A stretch of 64,000 nucleotides of DNA from Lingula anatina (lineage: Eukaryota > Brachiopoda > Lingulata > Lingulida > Lingulidae), in assembly GCF_001039355.2 (NCBI RefSeq), contig NW_019775550.1, positions 215,357 to 279,356 of the forward strand. Direction: 5' to 3'. The notes beneath the pieces are model-generated. The model had not been told where the DNA came from, did not search any database, and saw only the letters and a program-made list of their open reading frames with translations. This document shows, piece by piece, positions 54,257 through 64,000 of this stretch (positions are counted from its first letter, which is position 1; every line of letters starts with the position of its first letter). The position numbers were made by a program, and so were the translations under genes.

Positions 54257-57200
54257 GCTTTGTTGTTACAACAGTAGTTGTGGATGTGGTAGCAGATGTA
54301 GTCGAAATGCAACCGGACAATTCATCTGGGCATGCGCACGTTCTGCCGTTGGGTTTTGGCAGACACAGGTAGGGACAACCCCCATTGTTTATGCTGCAGC
54401 CGTTGGAACCTACAATACAGAGTTGCCATATCAAGTAGAATGTAAATTGCAACAAGACATCGCACGTTGGAACCTAAAGTACAGAGTTGCCATATCAAGT
54501 AGAATGTAAATTACAACAAGACATCGCGCGTACAATCTAGTGCACGTACATGGATTAATTAGTTTAAGGTACCATTTGCAATTGTTAATGTGTGGCGATA
54601 TACAAGGACATGAAATGATGTGCAATGACATATGGATATAGACGCGTTGTACCAGTATACCAGTATGTATCTTTTGGTACACATGCATCATCTTTGTGAC
54701 ACGCACCTTATTCGCATAAGACTACTTTCCTTTGCTTAGCTTAGATTGATTTCTGACTGTAGTCCATTTGTAAACAGGGTTCAGAGACTGAAGGCAATAG
54801 CCATATATTCACTAAGCTCGTAAGACGTTTACTGATACTTTATAGCATTTACAATAATGCATTGTCGGGAGCGGTAGTTCTACACGTTGTATAATATGAT
54901 CTTAAAAGTTACCATACGAATTTGCAGGGTACATGATTATATTATTCAAAAACTAGAGACTCCGGGAAAATTTTGAAATGTCTTAAATACATCTATAACT
55001 ATTGGGTTAAACTTGGAATGATACAACGGCATAGCCAACCGCATGTAAAGCAACGGGGGACTGTATCTGCTAAGAATAACTAACTAATTACAAATTTCTC
55101 AAAGGACTTCGTTGAAGGACAACAATAAAAGCAAGCTAATTTTGCTTAGAGAAACCATGGGAGTATACATATACTTATAAATAAAACATACGGTTATTAG
55201 TCCCAAAAACCGACACTATATTTTCTGTAAACAACCCAGACCTCACCTGATAAATGATATGACCTTCTGTACACGTGAACACCAGTTAACCTGGCCGTTG
55301 GAATAAAACTGGCGCCAGCAACAGTCGAGTTACTGCCGTCGTGTTTGTTGGCTCTGTGGAACGCCCTGTTAAAATGTGCGTCATTAAAATACCAAAAATG
55401 GAACAAAAGAAACAAACAAAGGAATACAAATCATTTGAGATAACTTGAATATATAACTCAATGGATATAAACAGATTTGAAAGAAATGCATTGGTTCGCA
55501 ATAGCGACATTAAATTACAGAGTAAATTATTGCCACTAAACCCAGCCAAATACCACCGCATATAGTTTCGAACAGTATCATACCTCCTTCTATGATTTTC
55601 TTTTGTCTAATTTTTTCTTTCCACTGCAAATTTATGGTTGGGGTGGGGGTGGGGGTTGGAGGCGGAGGCGGACAGGCAGGTTAAGTTTACGATAGATATT
55701 TGAAGAAGATGCAATATTTTTTGGCATGTTGATTTGTTTGGTGTGCCAGAAAGTGATAGCTGTCATTTGTTTACATTAAAGGGAATGCAAACATATTTTG
55801 GTTGTCATGTATATTTAACAATTTGAAGCAAAATGAATCTGGAAGCCTGTTTAACCCAATCCCTTCTGACGAATTTCTGCAACGCTCAAGCAATGGTATA
55901 CTCACACGTTTAAGAAAGTAGGTCTAAAGATAGATGTGTGTCATAATCCAGGTTAAATTCACATCCAAGCATTTTGCAGACATTTTTAATTAAGATCATA
56001 ACAGCATTTTACAAAACATTTTAGTCCAGAAATTTTTATAGCAGATGTTGTAAATGGAAGTGTCGTACCAGGCATTGAACTTCCAATCAGTGAAATAGAT
56101 CTGCCGGTCGTCCACGGCAATGCCGAAGTAGTGACCACCAAGAGTATCTCCCGCTTCGATCAAAGACCGTCTGTTACTTCCATCTGGGTCGGACACTTCA
56201 ATTTTGGAATAATTTCCGTCGCACCAATAAAGTTGCTGTTCTGTAAAAAGAACTTATAATTAGGTGTTTGTGTACGTTTTTTGTTTAGAATTTAGAAAAA
56301 AACTATTAAAGGCCTTGATTTTACATCACAACTTTTGCAAACATAAAAAATAAAGTCTTAATAATAAATAATGAAGGTCTGAAAAGACATCGTAATTCAA
56401 GTACTTCTGAGCGAGTCATACATACGTGTTAAGAAGAAATGATCACTAAGAAAATGAAATTTTATTATCCCATGTCGTTCAAATCTCACCAGGGATGTCA
56501 ATATCTATTCCGTTCGGCCATGATAGATCCGTGTACGCCACACTTTGTCTGTTTTCGCCGTCCATGTGCGCGCGTTCGATCTTTGCTTCCGTTCCCCAAT
56601 CCGTCCAATACATCCAACTGAAACAAAGTTTGGAAGAAACGTGTACGCTTTACGTCATTTAACACCATGCCAAGTTACGTCATCAATCGTCACGTTTCAA
56701 AGGTAATGTCAAAGATATTCTGCAAGGCTAGGAAAAAATTAATAGATGCGTATCTCTATTATATATGCGTTAGTGAAAAAACAGTAGCTTTGTACTTTTT
56801 CTTACTTTTGGGAAGTCAAACCAGAGTTGGTTCCGTAGTAATTTCGTTTATTTTGTTTTATACGTGAAGATGACTAACGCAACAAAATTTGTATGGAACT
56901 TTGCATCATTAAACAGTACTTCTTGTTTTCTTTTTTGTTTATCAAGTTGTACTAATTTTTTGGGGGGGATCATTATTTCTACAGTATTTTTATGCATTAT
57001 TATGTCTGCATTGAATATTATTGGAACTCGATTAAAATTTAAGTCAAAAGTTTTAATTAAGTAAAACAAAATAATGCAAAATTGACCCTGAGCGGAAATA
57101 CACTAGTGTTAGGACAAGTATATATTGAATTTAAAAAAAAAACATTTTGGAGCATACATGTAGTTGCATTTATTTCTTTCATCAACAGTGAATTTGTCAA

Positions 57201-57909
57201 GGCATGCTGATGAAAGGCCATATATGTGTGTAATTTTGCAAAATTTATAAGATATCCCAGACGATGACTTGACCAACCTTTACGACCAGGAAAGATTGTG
57301 AGTTTCTGGCCCAAGCACTATGCGTCGTAAAAGTCGTGTGTCTCATCACGTCAGCTGCTGTGGTATTCATTGCCGCTTTGATTTGCTTATTGAAAAACAG
57401 TTTGCTAGATGCTATTTTTTAAATTTAGTGAAGTCTAAAAGAAATTTGTGACTTTATCTAACCATTATGGATCGCGAGGAGGAATGTTTCTTTGGTGACG
57501 CTTGTGCATTTTATGAAATCAAGAAAAAATTCAATTCCTTTACCTTTACCTTTAATTGATTAGAGCTAAAACAGAGCAGTGCAAATTTAGTATTATGCAC
57601 CTTTAAAACAGAACTAGATTAAGACACAAAAACCACGAATTTCAATTTTGATAATACCAACTCTAAAAAAACAGTGAATCCCTCTTACATACCCATTAAC
57701 TGGATCTAACGTTATCGCTCTCGGCATATCCAATCCAGTTCTTAATAAGATCTTGTGCTGGGAGCCGTCCAGTCTCATCACACCAATGGTTTCATATCTG
57801 AATTCGGTGTAGTACAATAGGCGGGAAATATGGTCAACTGTAACGGCGTCCGGCGCGCTCCCTGAGAAGAGAAGTTTGACCTTTAAAATGACCTTTCTCC
57901 CTCTCTCAC

Positions 57910-57952
<43 letters not shown>

Positions 57953-59390
57953 TGTGTGTCGCTGTGTGTGTCACTATGCCTGAAATTTAAATTCTGAATC
58001 TGTCAGTGGAAGTGGGTGAACATCACACTTACCAACAGTGAAATTAAAGACGGTCTCCGGCGCTGTTCCATCAACATTTACTCTTCTAATTTTAGCGAAG
58101 GCGACAACTTCAGTCCAGTAAACACGTTGCTCTATGGGGTCGTAACTTGCGGATATGGGATTATTACACTGGGCAAAGATGGAGTGAAGTTGCCACTGAA
58201 TCAGATCAACTTGCCATATTACACCATTTTGTCTGTCCGTGAAAATTAGGAAGTCATCTGTGACATAGCCACTGTACACTAAATTGAAAGTATAAAGGAA
58301 AGAAGATAAGAAAAAAACCTGTTTTTTATGGCAGAAGCAGGTGGGGCACTTAAATCTTTCGGACAAAATTGATATTCTGAGTAAATTCTCCTAAATTTCG
58401 TTTTCGAATCTTTTACCGAAGATTTTCAAAAAAAAAAAAAAAAAAAATAGACTCACAAAACGAAAAAAAAAAAAAAATCGTTAAGTTCATTTTGAAGTGC
58501 ATGTATTTCATGGCCACACAGCGTATGCAGTTTTTTTAGGGACTACTCAGTGAAGCAGGTTTCCCTTGTATCCTATGAAATGATTGTAAAAATTAAATCA
58601 AGTTTTTAAACATCATTGTCGTAACAAAAATAAGGTAACGTAGAAAATATGTGACTTTTCCTTACAGTGAATAGGCAATACCCACATATCCGTTAGCTAG
58701 TACCAATATTTTTTAACACAATCGCACAGGTATTTCAGTTTTGGAACGGCTTAGTCTGTGACATGACCCAGCAAACAAAGGTGAAGAGGTATACGGGTAT
58801 TTCTTTTGTCAGAGAGAATTTTGGGTTAGGGTAAAGGCTCGATCATTTCAACGGGGGAAAATTATAGATTTACTATAATTTTGGGATCTTTAAAAATACA
58901 CTCTGTATATCATTTTGGAGCTATAATTGTATAGAATAGAACTATTAGGTAGTCTGCATTGTAATTGTATTGGTACCACTCAAAATGAATATTCTATTTT
59001 TAAGAAATTATTACTGAAAGAAATACAGTGGCTGTAAAATCTATAATTTCGCGGTTGAAATGATCGAGTAATGACCGTAATACCTGTAACTGCCCTAAAT
59101 AAAAGTGTCACTGTCATGATTAAGATGTGAACAATGGTTGGACTATTTAATAGAGGGGTAAATAATATGCTCGAGCTCACGCGACGATTTATCTGGGTCA
59201 TGTTTAAAAAAAATCACTTCAAAATAGTTGGAGTGTACTGTGATCAAGGACGCATTTCAGGAAGTAAACACAGAAAAGTGTCGGTATCAAATTTTTTTCT
59301 CTTACTTTTCTATTTTATTTCATTTAACTGTTTTTTTGCATAAAAAGCCCAATTGCAATCACCTCTTCAACCCTGGCCTCACAACTCTAC

Positions 59391-59442
<52 letters not shown>

Positions 59443-60696
59443 TACATTTTGAACTTCAAATGGTATCTTTAAGTTCACCTGAATGAACCTTTTCACAACC
59501 CTATTGTTATCGTTTTTTCATACCAGGAGACCGCTGAATACTGTTAAGTCGATCATAAACCAAGGAGGTAAAGGCTATTGATTCCAGAGGCGACAAAATT
59601 TATGTTTTTTTAACCCACTATTATTCTTATGTTATGCTACTTCGTATGATCCAGGTTGGCAGTCTGACAAAATTCATTGTTCAGTACTAAGGAAATTTTA
59701 ACAGAGAAATATTATCCCATGTAGTTTAATAGATTGATACGTTTCTTGCCACGTTTTCAAATTTGAAGGTGAATTAAGTCTTTTGAAGAAATGGTGTTTC
59801 TGGTAACGTTAAATGGTTAAGATTCAATTAATCGCAAATTAGCAGAATGCATGTAGGTTAACTGGGTAAATGTTAGGAAGGGAACAACTGTATGAGCATA
59901 GATTTGTTAAGAGTCCACTAAAAGATTGTGGTTTTTATGTATTGGAACCTAGTGGAAAACGTCACAACACATGGGATTACAGTTAACTGGTCAGTTCTAT
60001 ACGCTTTCTGAATGCTAAAAAAACAATTGCGTAGTGATGAATGATAAATACTCAATTGACTAAATTAAAGTAGAAGATTACTAGACCACGCAAAAGACGC
60101 AGGAACTTAGACGGTAGTTATTTTCCCCTTTCTTAACTTTGTTACTTCCTTGTAAACATTCGAGGGAGGGGATATTTAATTTTTTACAATAGCAGTTGTT
60201 TAAGACAATGTTGATGAAAGGTTTATCATCTTGCCCCCTCCCCCCAAAAAAACTGAGAGAATGTAAAGGCAAAATATTAATCATGGCGCCATGGGCTTTA
60301 GAGACTGGGTGTGAACTTGGGGTACCTTATATGTATCGGTAAAACGTTACTTTCCACTTACGTCGCCTGCTTGTTAAAATGGAGACAGGCGTTCTATATA
60401 AAGAATCCCTTTCATGAGATCTGGATAAATGACTTTTCTTTTCGAAACCTCTCTTTTATCAGTCTGTGGAACTATTCCGGTTTTCAGAGTAGAAACCGTG
60501 CAGTAATTATACAAATATTTTCTCTCGACTCTGTGCACTTCGGAAAAAAAAGTCAGTTACACATTCGATACATGCTTACAGGTGTATGACACTTCGTCAC
60601 TGTATAAAAATATATTTTAACAAACTAAGCCATCTTACCTGAAGATGATAATAAATATACCAACAACAAAACCCCAAATTTCTTCAAGGAATTCAT
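52759..60696 (-). CDS. receptor copy B: single-propeller LRP-like receptor with EGF, mucin stalk and ITIM-like tail
   Basis: Nine exons on the minus strand: 60696-60639, 58278-58033, 57861-57693, 56617-56490, 56240-56069, 55365-55247, 54409-53888, 53462-53348 and 53005-52759. Together they make 1776 nt, an uninterrupted 591-residue frame. The order is signal peptide (1-19), LDLR class B propeller (about 21-297), EGF-like domain (about 300-333), Thr/Pro-rich mucin-like stalk (about 334-470), transmembrane helix (480-506, then RRRR) and cytoplasmic tail (511-591). The tail has no classical NPxY. It has NPAF (525-528), a proline-rich stretch, and tyrosines 552, 559, 568, 578 and 581. Y552 (SDYDTI) and Y581 (SDYASI) fit the ITIM consensus, and Y568 lies in YEVP, a YxxP-type SH2 site. 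Known LRPs have several propellers and LDLR-A repeats, so this compact layout is unusual. The domain identities are clear; ligand and signalling role are unknown. Confidence 0.9.
53227..53340. repeat. (GA)n, (TG)n and (TA)n microsatellites
   Basis: A compound simple repeat in the intron after exon 8 of copy B, running up to and partly duplicating the exon boundary. Confidence 0.9.
53348..53462 (-). CDS. receptor copy B exon 8: transmembrane segment
   Basis: Acceptor GATTCTAATAG, donor GAAG|GTAATA, phase 1 in and phase 2 out. Begins KGEDSASIPLVIGVAVATPL, continues as a Val/Ile helix and ends FLRRR. A 26-bp direct repeat at the exon end makes a second donor at 53321/53322; both a skipped donor and the decoy lead at once to a TAA stop. 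Confidence 0.92.
53888..54409 (-). CDS. receptor copy B exon 7: EGF-like domain and mucin-like stalk
   Basis: Acceptor GTATTGTAG, donor GCAG|GTAGTA, phase 1 on both sides. Begins GSNGCSINNGGCPYLCLPKP with cysteines through CACPDELSGC (EGF), then about 115 residues dominated by Thr with Pro, a probable O-glycosylated stalk. The repeated ACC/ACT codons also create long Val-rich open frames on the plus strand, which are shadows. Confidence 0.93.
54410..55246 (-). other. receptor copy B intron 6
   Basis: 837 bp, against 4612 bp in copy A. It includes a 54-bp direct duplication at its start (GAACCTACAATACAGAGTTG and GAACCTAAAGTACAGAGTTG). No transposon is seen. Confidence 0.85.
55247..55365 (-). 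CDS. receptor copy B exon 6: last propeller blade
   Basis: Acceptor TTTAACAG, donor TCAG|GTGAGG, phase 2 in and phase 1 out. Begins AFHRANKHDGSNSTVAGASF and ends VHVYRRSYHLS. Confidence 0.92.
55366..56068 (-). other. receptor copy B intron 5
   Basis: Non-coding. It contains a G-rich run (GGGGTGGGGGTGGGGGTTGG) at about 55640-55660. Confidence 0.8.
56069..56240 (-). CDS. receptor copy B exon 5: propeller blade
   Basis: Acceptor TTTTTACAG, donor CCTG|GTACGA, phase 1 in and phase 2 out. Contains QQLYWCDGNYSKIEVSDPDG and DRQIYFTDW (YFTD variant of YWTD). Confidence 0.93.
56490..56617 (-). CDS. receptor copy B exon 4: propeller blade with canonical YWTD
   Basis: Acceptor TTTGTTTCAG, donor CCTG|GTGAGA, phase 2 in and phase 1 out. 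Begins WMYWTDWGTEAKIERAHMDG and ends NGIDIDIP, the clearest LDLR class B repeat in the window. Confidence 0.95.
56618..57692 (-). other. receptor copy B intron 3
   Basis: 1075 bp with no supported feature. Short open frames of 60-85 codons on both strands are not recognisable. Copy A has 444 bp here, so copy B gained or copy A lost about 600 bp. Confidence 0.75.
57693..57861 (-). CDS. receptor copy B exon 3: propeller blade
   Basis: Acceptor CTTCTCAG, donor AATGG|GTATGT, phase 1 in and phase 2 out. Contains DAVTVDHISRLLYYTEFRYE and RTGLDMPRAITLDPVNG. Confidence 0.93.
58033..58278 (-). CDS. receptor copy B exon 2: first propeller blades
   Basis: Acceptor TTCAATTTAG, donor GTTG|GTAAGT, phase 1 on both sides. 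Begins YSGYVTDDFLIFTDRQNGVI and contains SASYDPIEQRVYWTEV, a class B repeat. The next CAG, 7 nt downstream, would give phase 2 and break the frame from exon 1, so the TTTAG acceptor is preferred. Confidence 0.93.
58279..60638 (-). other. receptor copy B intron 1
   Basis: 2360 bp. It contains a poly-A run (59393-59437) and a block at about 59100-59280 shared with intron 1 of copy A. No transposon equivalent to those of copy A is seen. Confidence 0.8.
60639..60696 (-). CDS. receptor copy B exon 1: signal peptide
   Basis: ATG at 60696 on the minus strand. MNSLKKFGVLLLVYLLSSS is a good signal peptide (two Lys, Leu/Val core), followed by donor TCAG|GTAAGA, phase 1. No closer in-frame ATG is available. 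Confidence 0.9.
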
Positions 60697-62580
60697 TATA
60701 TCAGGGTCGATATGGCACGCGTTGAAACAATATATCAGGATGCAAGTCAGATCTTGTTTATGTTTTGTGAGTTTTGCTCGAGATAAACAGTGTCTGGTCC
60801 CAGCCTACTGTGACATTAGTCTGTTATTTGGTCTGTTCTTCATTTGATTTCCTTTCCTTTTTGGTATGTTCCAAGTCGTAGGAGATTCAAAGTGCCCTAT
60901 TCCGCCGTCTTTTGACTTCTGCTAACGAGAACACCTTGATATTATTCGAGCCTTTGCCTTGTTTTATAATACGACAAAATGTCCAGCGGTTTTGCGCAGA
61001 ATTAATTTGCCCTATAGAAAAGCTGAAAAATGGCGCACTAAGATCCGTAAATTCAGGTTATGTCAAGATGCTCTAAATCGGTTGACTTTTGTAAGTCGTT
61101 ACGTAAGACTTCAACACTGAAGTCAAATCTGTCTTTGAGTATTTTAGCACGATCAAAATTTTGGTTGCCGTCCTCTAGTTAAAGTAATATTTCTGCGCAC
61201 TGCGCCTGAATTCATGTAAATAAAGTGAAATTACTTCCTGGTTGTAGAGGCCGATACAATGTGAAGAACGTGATTCGTGAAGGAGTAGTGTCCTATTTAC
61301 GCTTCCCACAATTCCCATCATTCGAGGTACTATGTGTTAACTTCACATGGCGTTAACTGTGAGTGCATTCCCAGAGATTTAGATCGATCCAACTAGATCA
61401 ACCTAACTCCCTGGGGGTTCACGCTAAATTGCTGTCGGCGGACCGCGCACAGAAGTTAATTTCCCCCTTAAAGCTTTTAGTAGGCGGGACAGACATTTAA
61501 GCCGGCTAAGCTGACAGTAATCTAGTGAGACTCCCCACGGGGATAGATCGATCTAAAATCTGTGGGGTCTTTGTTGATTATTCGTTCTCAACAATGAAGT
61601 TTCAGTTATCCACTACAATCATTTATATATCATCATGTGCCTGTACGGCTTATTCTGCTGTAATACAATCAGACTAGAGGCAATGGGCCCCGTTCATATG
61701 TCCTTAAGAGAAATCGTCTCGATCTTCTCTGTGTCGCAGGGTTAGATGACAGCAGCACTCCGTGGCTCAAGGACACGGAAACAGCTATAAAATTAATCAG
61801 CGTTGCCCGTGGAAAATTCTCCACTAGAAATAAATTTCATTTAGAAAATGTCGACACAAACCTAAGTATTTTGTGTAAATTCTAGTGGTAGCACGGTTCT
61901 GAGGCGACCTAAATGATGAATCGAGTGAATATGACCGAGACAAGGAGTGTGTTATTATAGTAAATAACCCGCTGTCAAATATCCCACAAAGAAATGCATC
62001 CATGCTAATCGTTTGACTGGTAACCTTTGACAAAGAACAGAGGGCCGTGTAAGCATATCCTCTATTTTCTGAGGTTTCTCCCACAACCAAAAAAAGAAGG
62101 CTTAGACAATTCTTTGGAGATAACAGTGGGGTGTTTTAACAGCTATTTTAAAGATAGAAAATAACTTTCTGCACAAATCTTGTCACTTGTCTTCGCTTTT
62201 TAAAAAGTTGCAATAGAGAAAATCTTTTAAACAGTTTTAACTTTTAAAACATCATCTTATGTGGGTAAAAGAAGAAATAATAATAAACATTGAATGAATT
62301 CTTACATTGTCACTTTATTTCTTTGCCTCAGAAACAAATTTACATTATAACAGCGATTCATAACTGTTTTAATTGTTATGTGTGTAAATGTAGTAAAATA
62401 GTCGCCATGGCAGGAAAACGTCCACTATGAATAGAATGTTGTCGTGTAGGTGCTTAACAAATCCCCACACAAAATAAACTGTAAGACTATATTACCATAA
62501 AGATGAATGCATAAAATTCCAACTATATAACGTCATTCGTGATCCACTATCAGTATGTCAGCGTTTTATAATTACTTTTT
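60697..62580. other. upstream region of receptor copy B, right end of the duplicated unit
   Basis: Matches the region upstream of copy A up to GCGTTTTATAATTA at about 62575, where homology ends at an (AT)n tract. It contains a family 1 MITE (61379-61556) not found at the same place in copy A. No separate gene is supported. Confidence 0.65.
61379..61556 (+). mobile_element. MITE family 1, copy 3
   Basis: 178 bp from TTAGATCGATCC to GATAGATCGATCTAA, with the same interior as the copy at 1698-1876. Outside these edges CCCAGAGATT (left) and AATCTGTGG (right) extend the inverted similarity. Confidence 0.88.
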
Positions 62581-62581
62581 C

Positions 62582-62584
<3 letters not shown>

Positions 62585-62674
<90 letters not shown>
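62585..62674. repeat. (AT)n microsatellite
   Basis: About 45 perfect AT units followed by a single N at 62681, so the true length is uncertain. Confidence 0.95.
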
Positions 62675-62677
<3 letters not shown>

Positions 62678-62868
62678 TCANTAAGAGCCGTTCCTAGCTT
62701 ATGATTATGAAATACTGGATATGTATGTATAATAATGATACATTTATATATATGTAATTCTGGTGCTATTCATCTCTGTACATTTTCACCAGCTCAGTCT
62801 GGTGCAGAAAGTATGAATAAAGCATTAAATATATATTAAATATATTTTATTAACATCAAATTTCACAC

Positions 62869-62897
62869 AAAAAAAAAAAAAAAAAAAAAAAAAAAAA
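62869..62897. repeat. poly-A run next to the Tc1 element
   Basis: About 29 A residues just outside the 3' end (minus-strand sense) of the Tc1-like element. Confidence 0.9.
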
Positions 62898-62953
62898 CAC
62901 AAAATGAGAACAAAATATACATTCTACCAAGATATGCAATTTCAAGTCCAAAA

Positions 62954-63981
62954 TTAGTACTTAGTGGCATAGCCACGTGACCTAATAACAGCTGCCAGTC
63001 TGCGAGGCAAGGATTCATAAAATTGTCTGATGCGTTCAGGGCTTATGCTGGCCCAAGCATGAAACACTGAAGCTAAGTTTCTCTGCTGGTTGGACGGGCA
63101 TTTGTCAAAAGTTTTGACATATCATTCCACACATTTTCTATTATGTTTGCATCCGAACTCTGGGCAGGCCATATCACCCTGAGAATGTCCTGTTGGTCAA
63201 ACCAATCATAAACTGCTCTGGGTCTGTGAGAAGGAGCATTGTCATCCTGGTGAATAAATGGATAATAATTGTCACTAAACATGTTAGTAATAGATGGTAG
63301 CAAGCCTGGCTTCAAAACATTGATATATTTCTGGTGATTCATGTTTCTATCAACCACTACCACTTTACCCACGCCATGGATGCTGATGCAGCCCCACACC
63401 ATGATGGATATGCTGCTCCGGGTTCGAAAATTCAGTGCATGTGGTTCAAATGCTTTACCAGCAGTTCGCCAGCATCGGACCCGTCTGTCATCAGAGGTCA
63501 GACCAAAGCGACACTCACCAGAAAAAAACTATATAGGACCAATTGCCATGGACAGTCCAGTTCCAGATCCTGTTGGCCCTGGTTCACTCTGCGTTGCCCG
63601 TTTTGTAACGATATAAGAGGTTTCAGTCTTGCTACCCTGCTGTACACTCTCTGAGCATGTAACCGACGCCTGGCAGTTTTCACAGACACATTCTTAAGTG
63701 TGAAATTGTTCCACTGTGTTGCCAACTGACAAGCAGTGTCGAAACTTGACAACCTGGACATCAAAATCAGTCGTCGGTCTTCACGGCCAGTAGTTTTTCT
63801 TGGACGACCCATCAGAGGCAATTTGTCTCTTGATCCAGTGTTTCCATACCGATACCAGACCCTCTGCACGGTTCTGACTGAACAATTCAATTGTATCGAT
63901 ATTCTAATATTCGATATTATAGTATATCCTAATAATAACTTGACGTTTATAATCGTTAGATGATTGCCTGTATCTTGCCAT
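62954..63981 (-). mobile_element. Tc1-like transposase, inactivated
   Basis: A transposase relic reading from ATG at 63981 (MARYRQSSNDYKRQVI) to a stop at 62954. It has an HTH region (NCSVRTVQRVWYRYG), a GRPRKT hinge, and DDE blocks: SGECRFGL, HQDDNAPSHRP and SDANIIENVW. The last two acidic residues are spaced as DD34E. The first block normally reads SDE, so the first catalytic Asp is Gly here. An in-frame stop near residue 26 and frameshifts (near 63890 and near 63500) also break the frame. It is a dead copy. Confidence 0.92.
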
Positions 63982-64000
63982 ATTGGAGGAAGACAGGAAT

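Noticed and set aside
53872-54372. 166-codon Val-rich open frame on the plus strand
   Set aside because: It is the antisense shadow of the Thr-rich exon of receptor copy B; the minus frame has EGF cysteines, splice sites and a matching exon in copy A.

Overview
This is an AT-rich eukaryotic window, almost certainly from an invertebrate animal and probably a marine one. The reasons are split genes with GT-AG introns and domains restricted to animals (a CASK-type L27 module, LDLR class B/YWTD repeats with EGF). It also carries many short inverted-repeat transposons, Tc1-like and non-LTR relics, and very long microsatellites. The species cannot be fixed from the sequence alone. Two N runs (37924-38234 and 52593-52716) and single-N joins at 17860, 36723, 40410, 48885 and 62681 mark assembly breaks. 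Three of these joins are flanked by repeated sequence.

1-35 kb, plus strand: part of a CASK gene (MAGUK scaffold). Two exons (33919-33996 and 35035-35121) encode the part of the L27 region around LYDRINTRS and RQILTSPNF. Upstream lies a single exon of 437 codons (30705-32015) that splices in phase with them. It encodes a novel, Ser/Arg-rich N-terminus with two RVxF-type motifs in place of the kinase-like domain. This looks like an alternative first exon giving a short CASK isoform. Two weaker candidate first exons (2189-2338 and 21662-21817) also end in phase 0 donors. The rest of this part is non-coding: introns, miniature inverted-repeat elements, an 864-bp perfect (TC)n tract and a near-identical 2.8-kb repeat pair (15.0-17.9 and 18.0-20.8 kb). 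No later CASK exons (rest of L27, PDZ, SH3, guanylate kinase) were found.

35-38.5 kb: a 777-bp exact duplication around a single N (assembly overlap), a GC-rich Pro/Ala minisatellite and an N gap.

38.5-62.6 kb, minus strand: a tandem duplication of a receptor gene. The downstream copy (B, 60696-52759, nine exons) reads through without interruption as a 591-residue type I membrane protein. Its order is signal peptide, one LDLR class B propeller, one EGF domain, a mucin-like Thr-rich stalk, a transmembrane helix, and an 81-residue tail with five tyrosines, two of them in ITIM-like SxYxxI motifs. Copy A (50845-38609) has the first eight exons in the same phases but no tail exon. It has been enlarged by transposon insertions that copy B lacks. 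The single-propeller plus ITIM-like-tail architecture, and its pairing with a possibly tailless copy, is the most unusual biology in the window.

62.9-64 kb: a decayed Tc1-like transposase on the minus strand.
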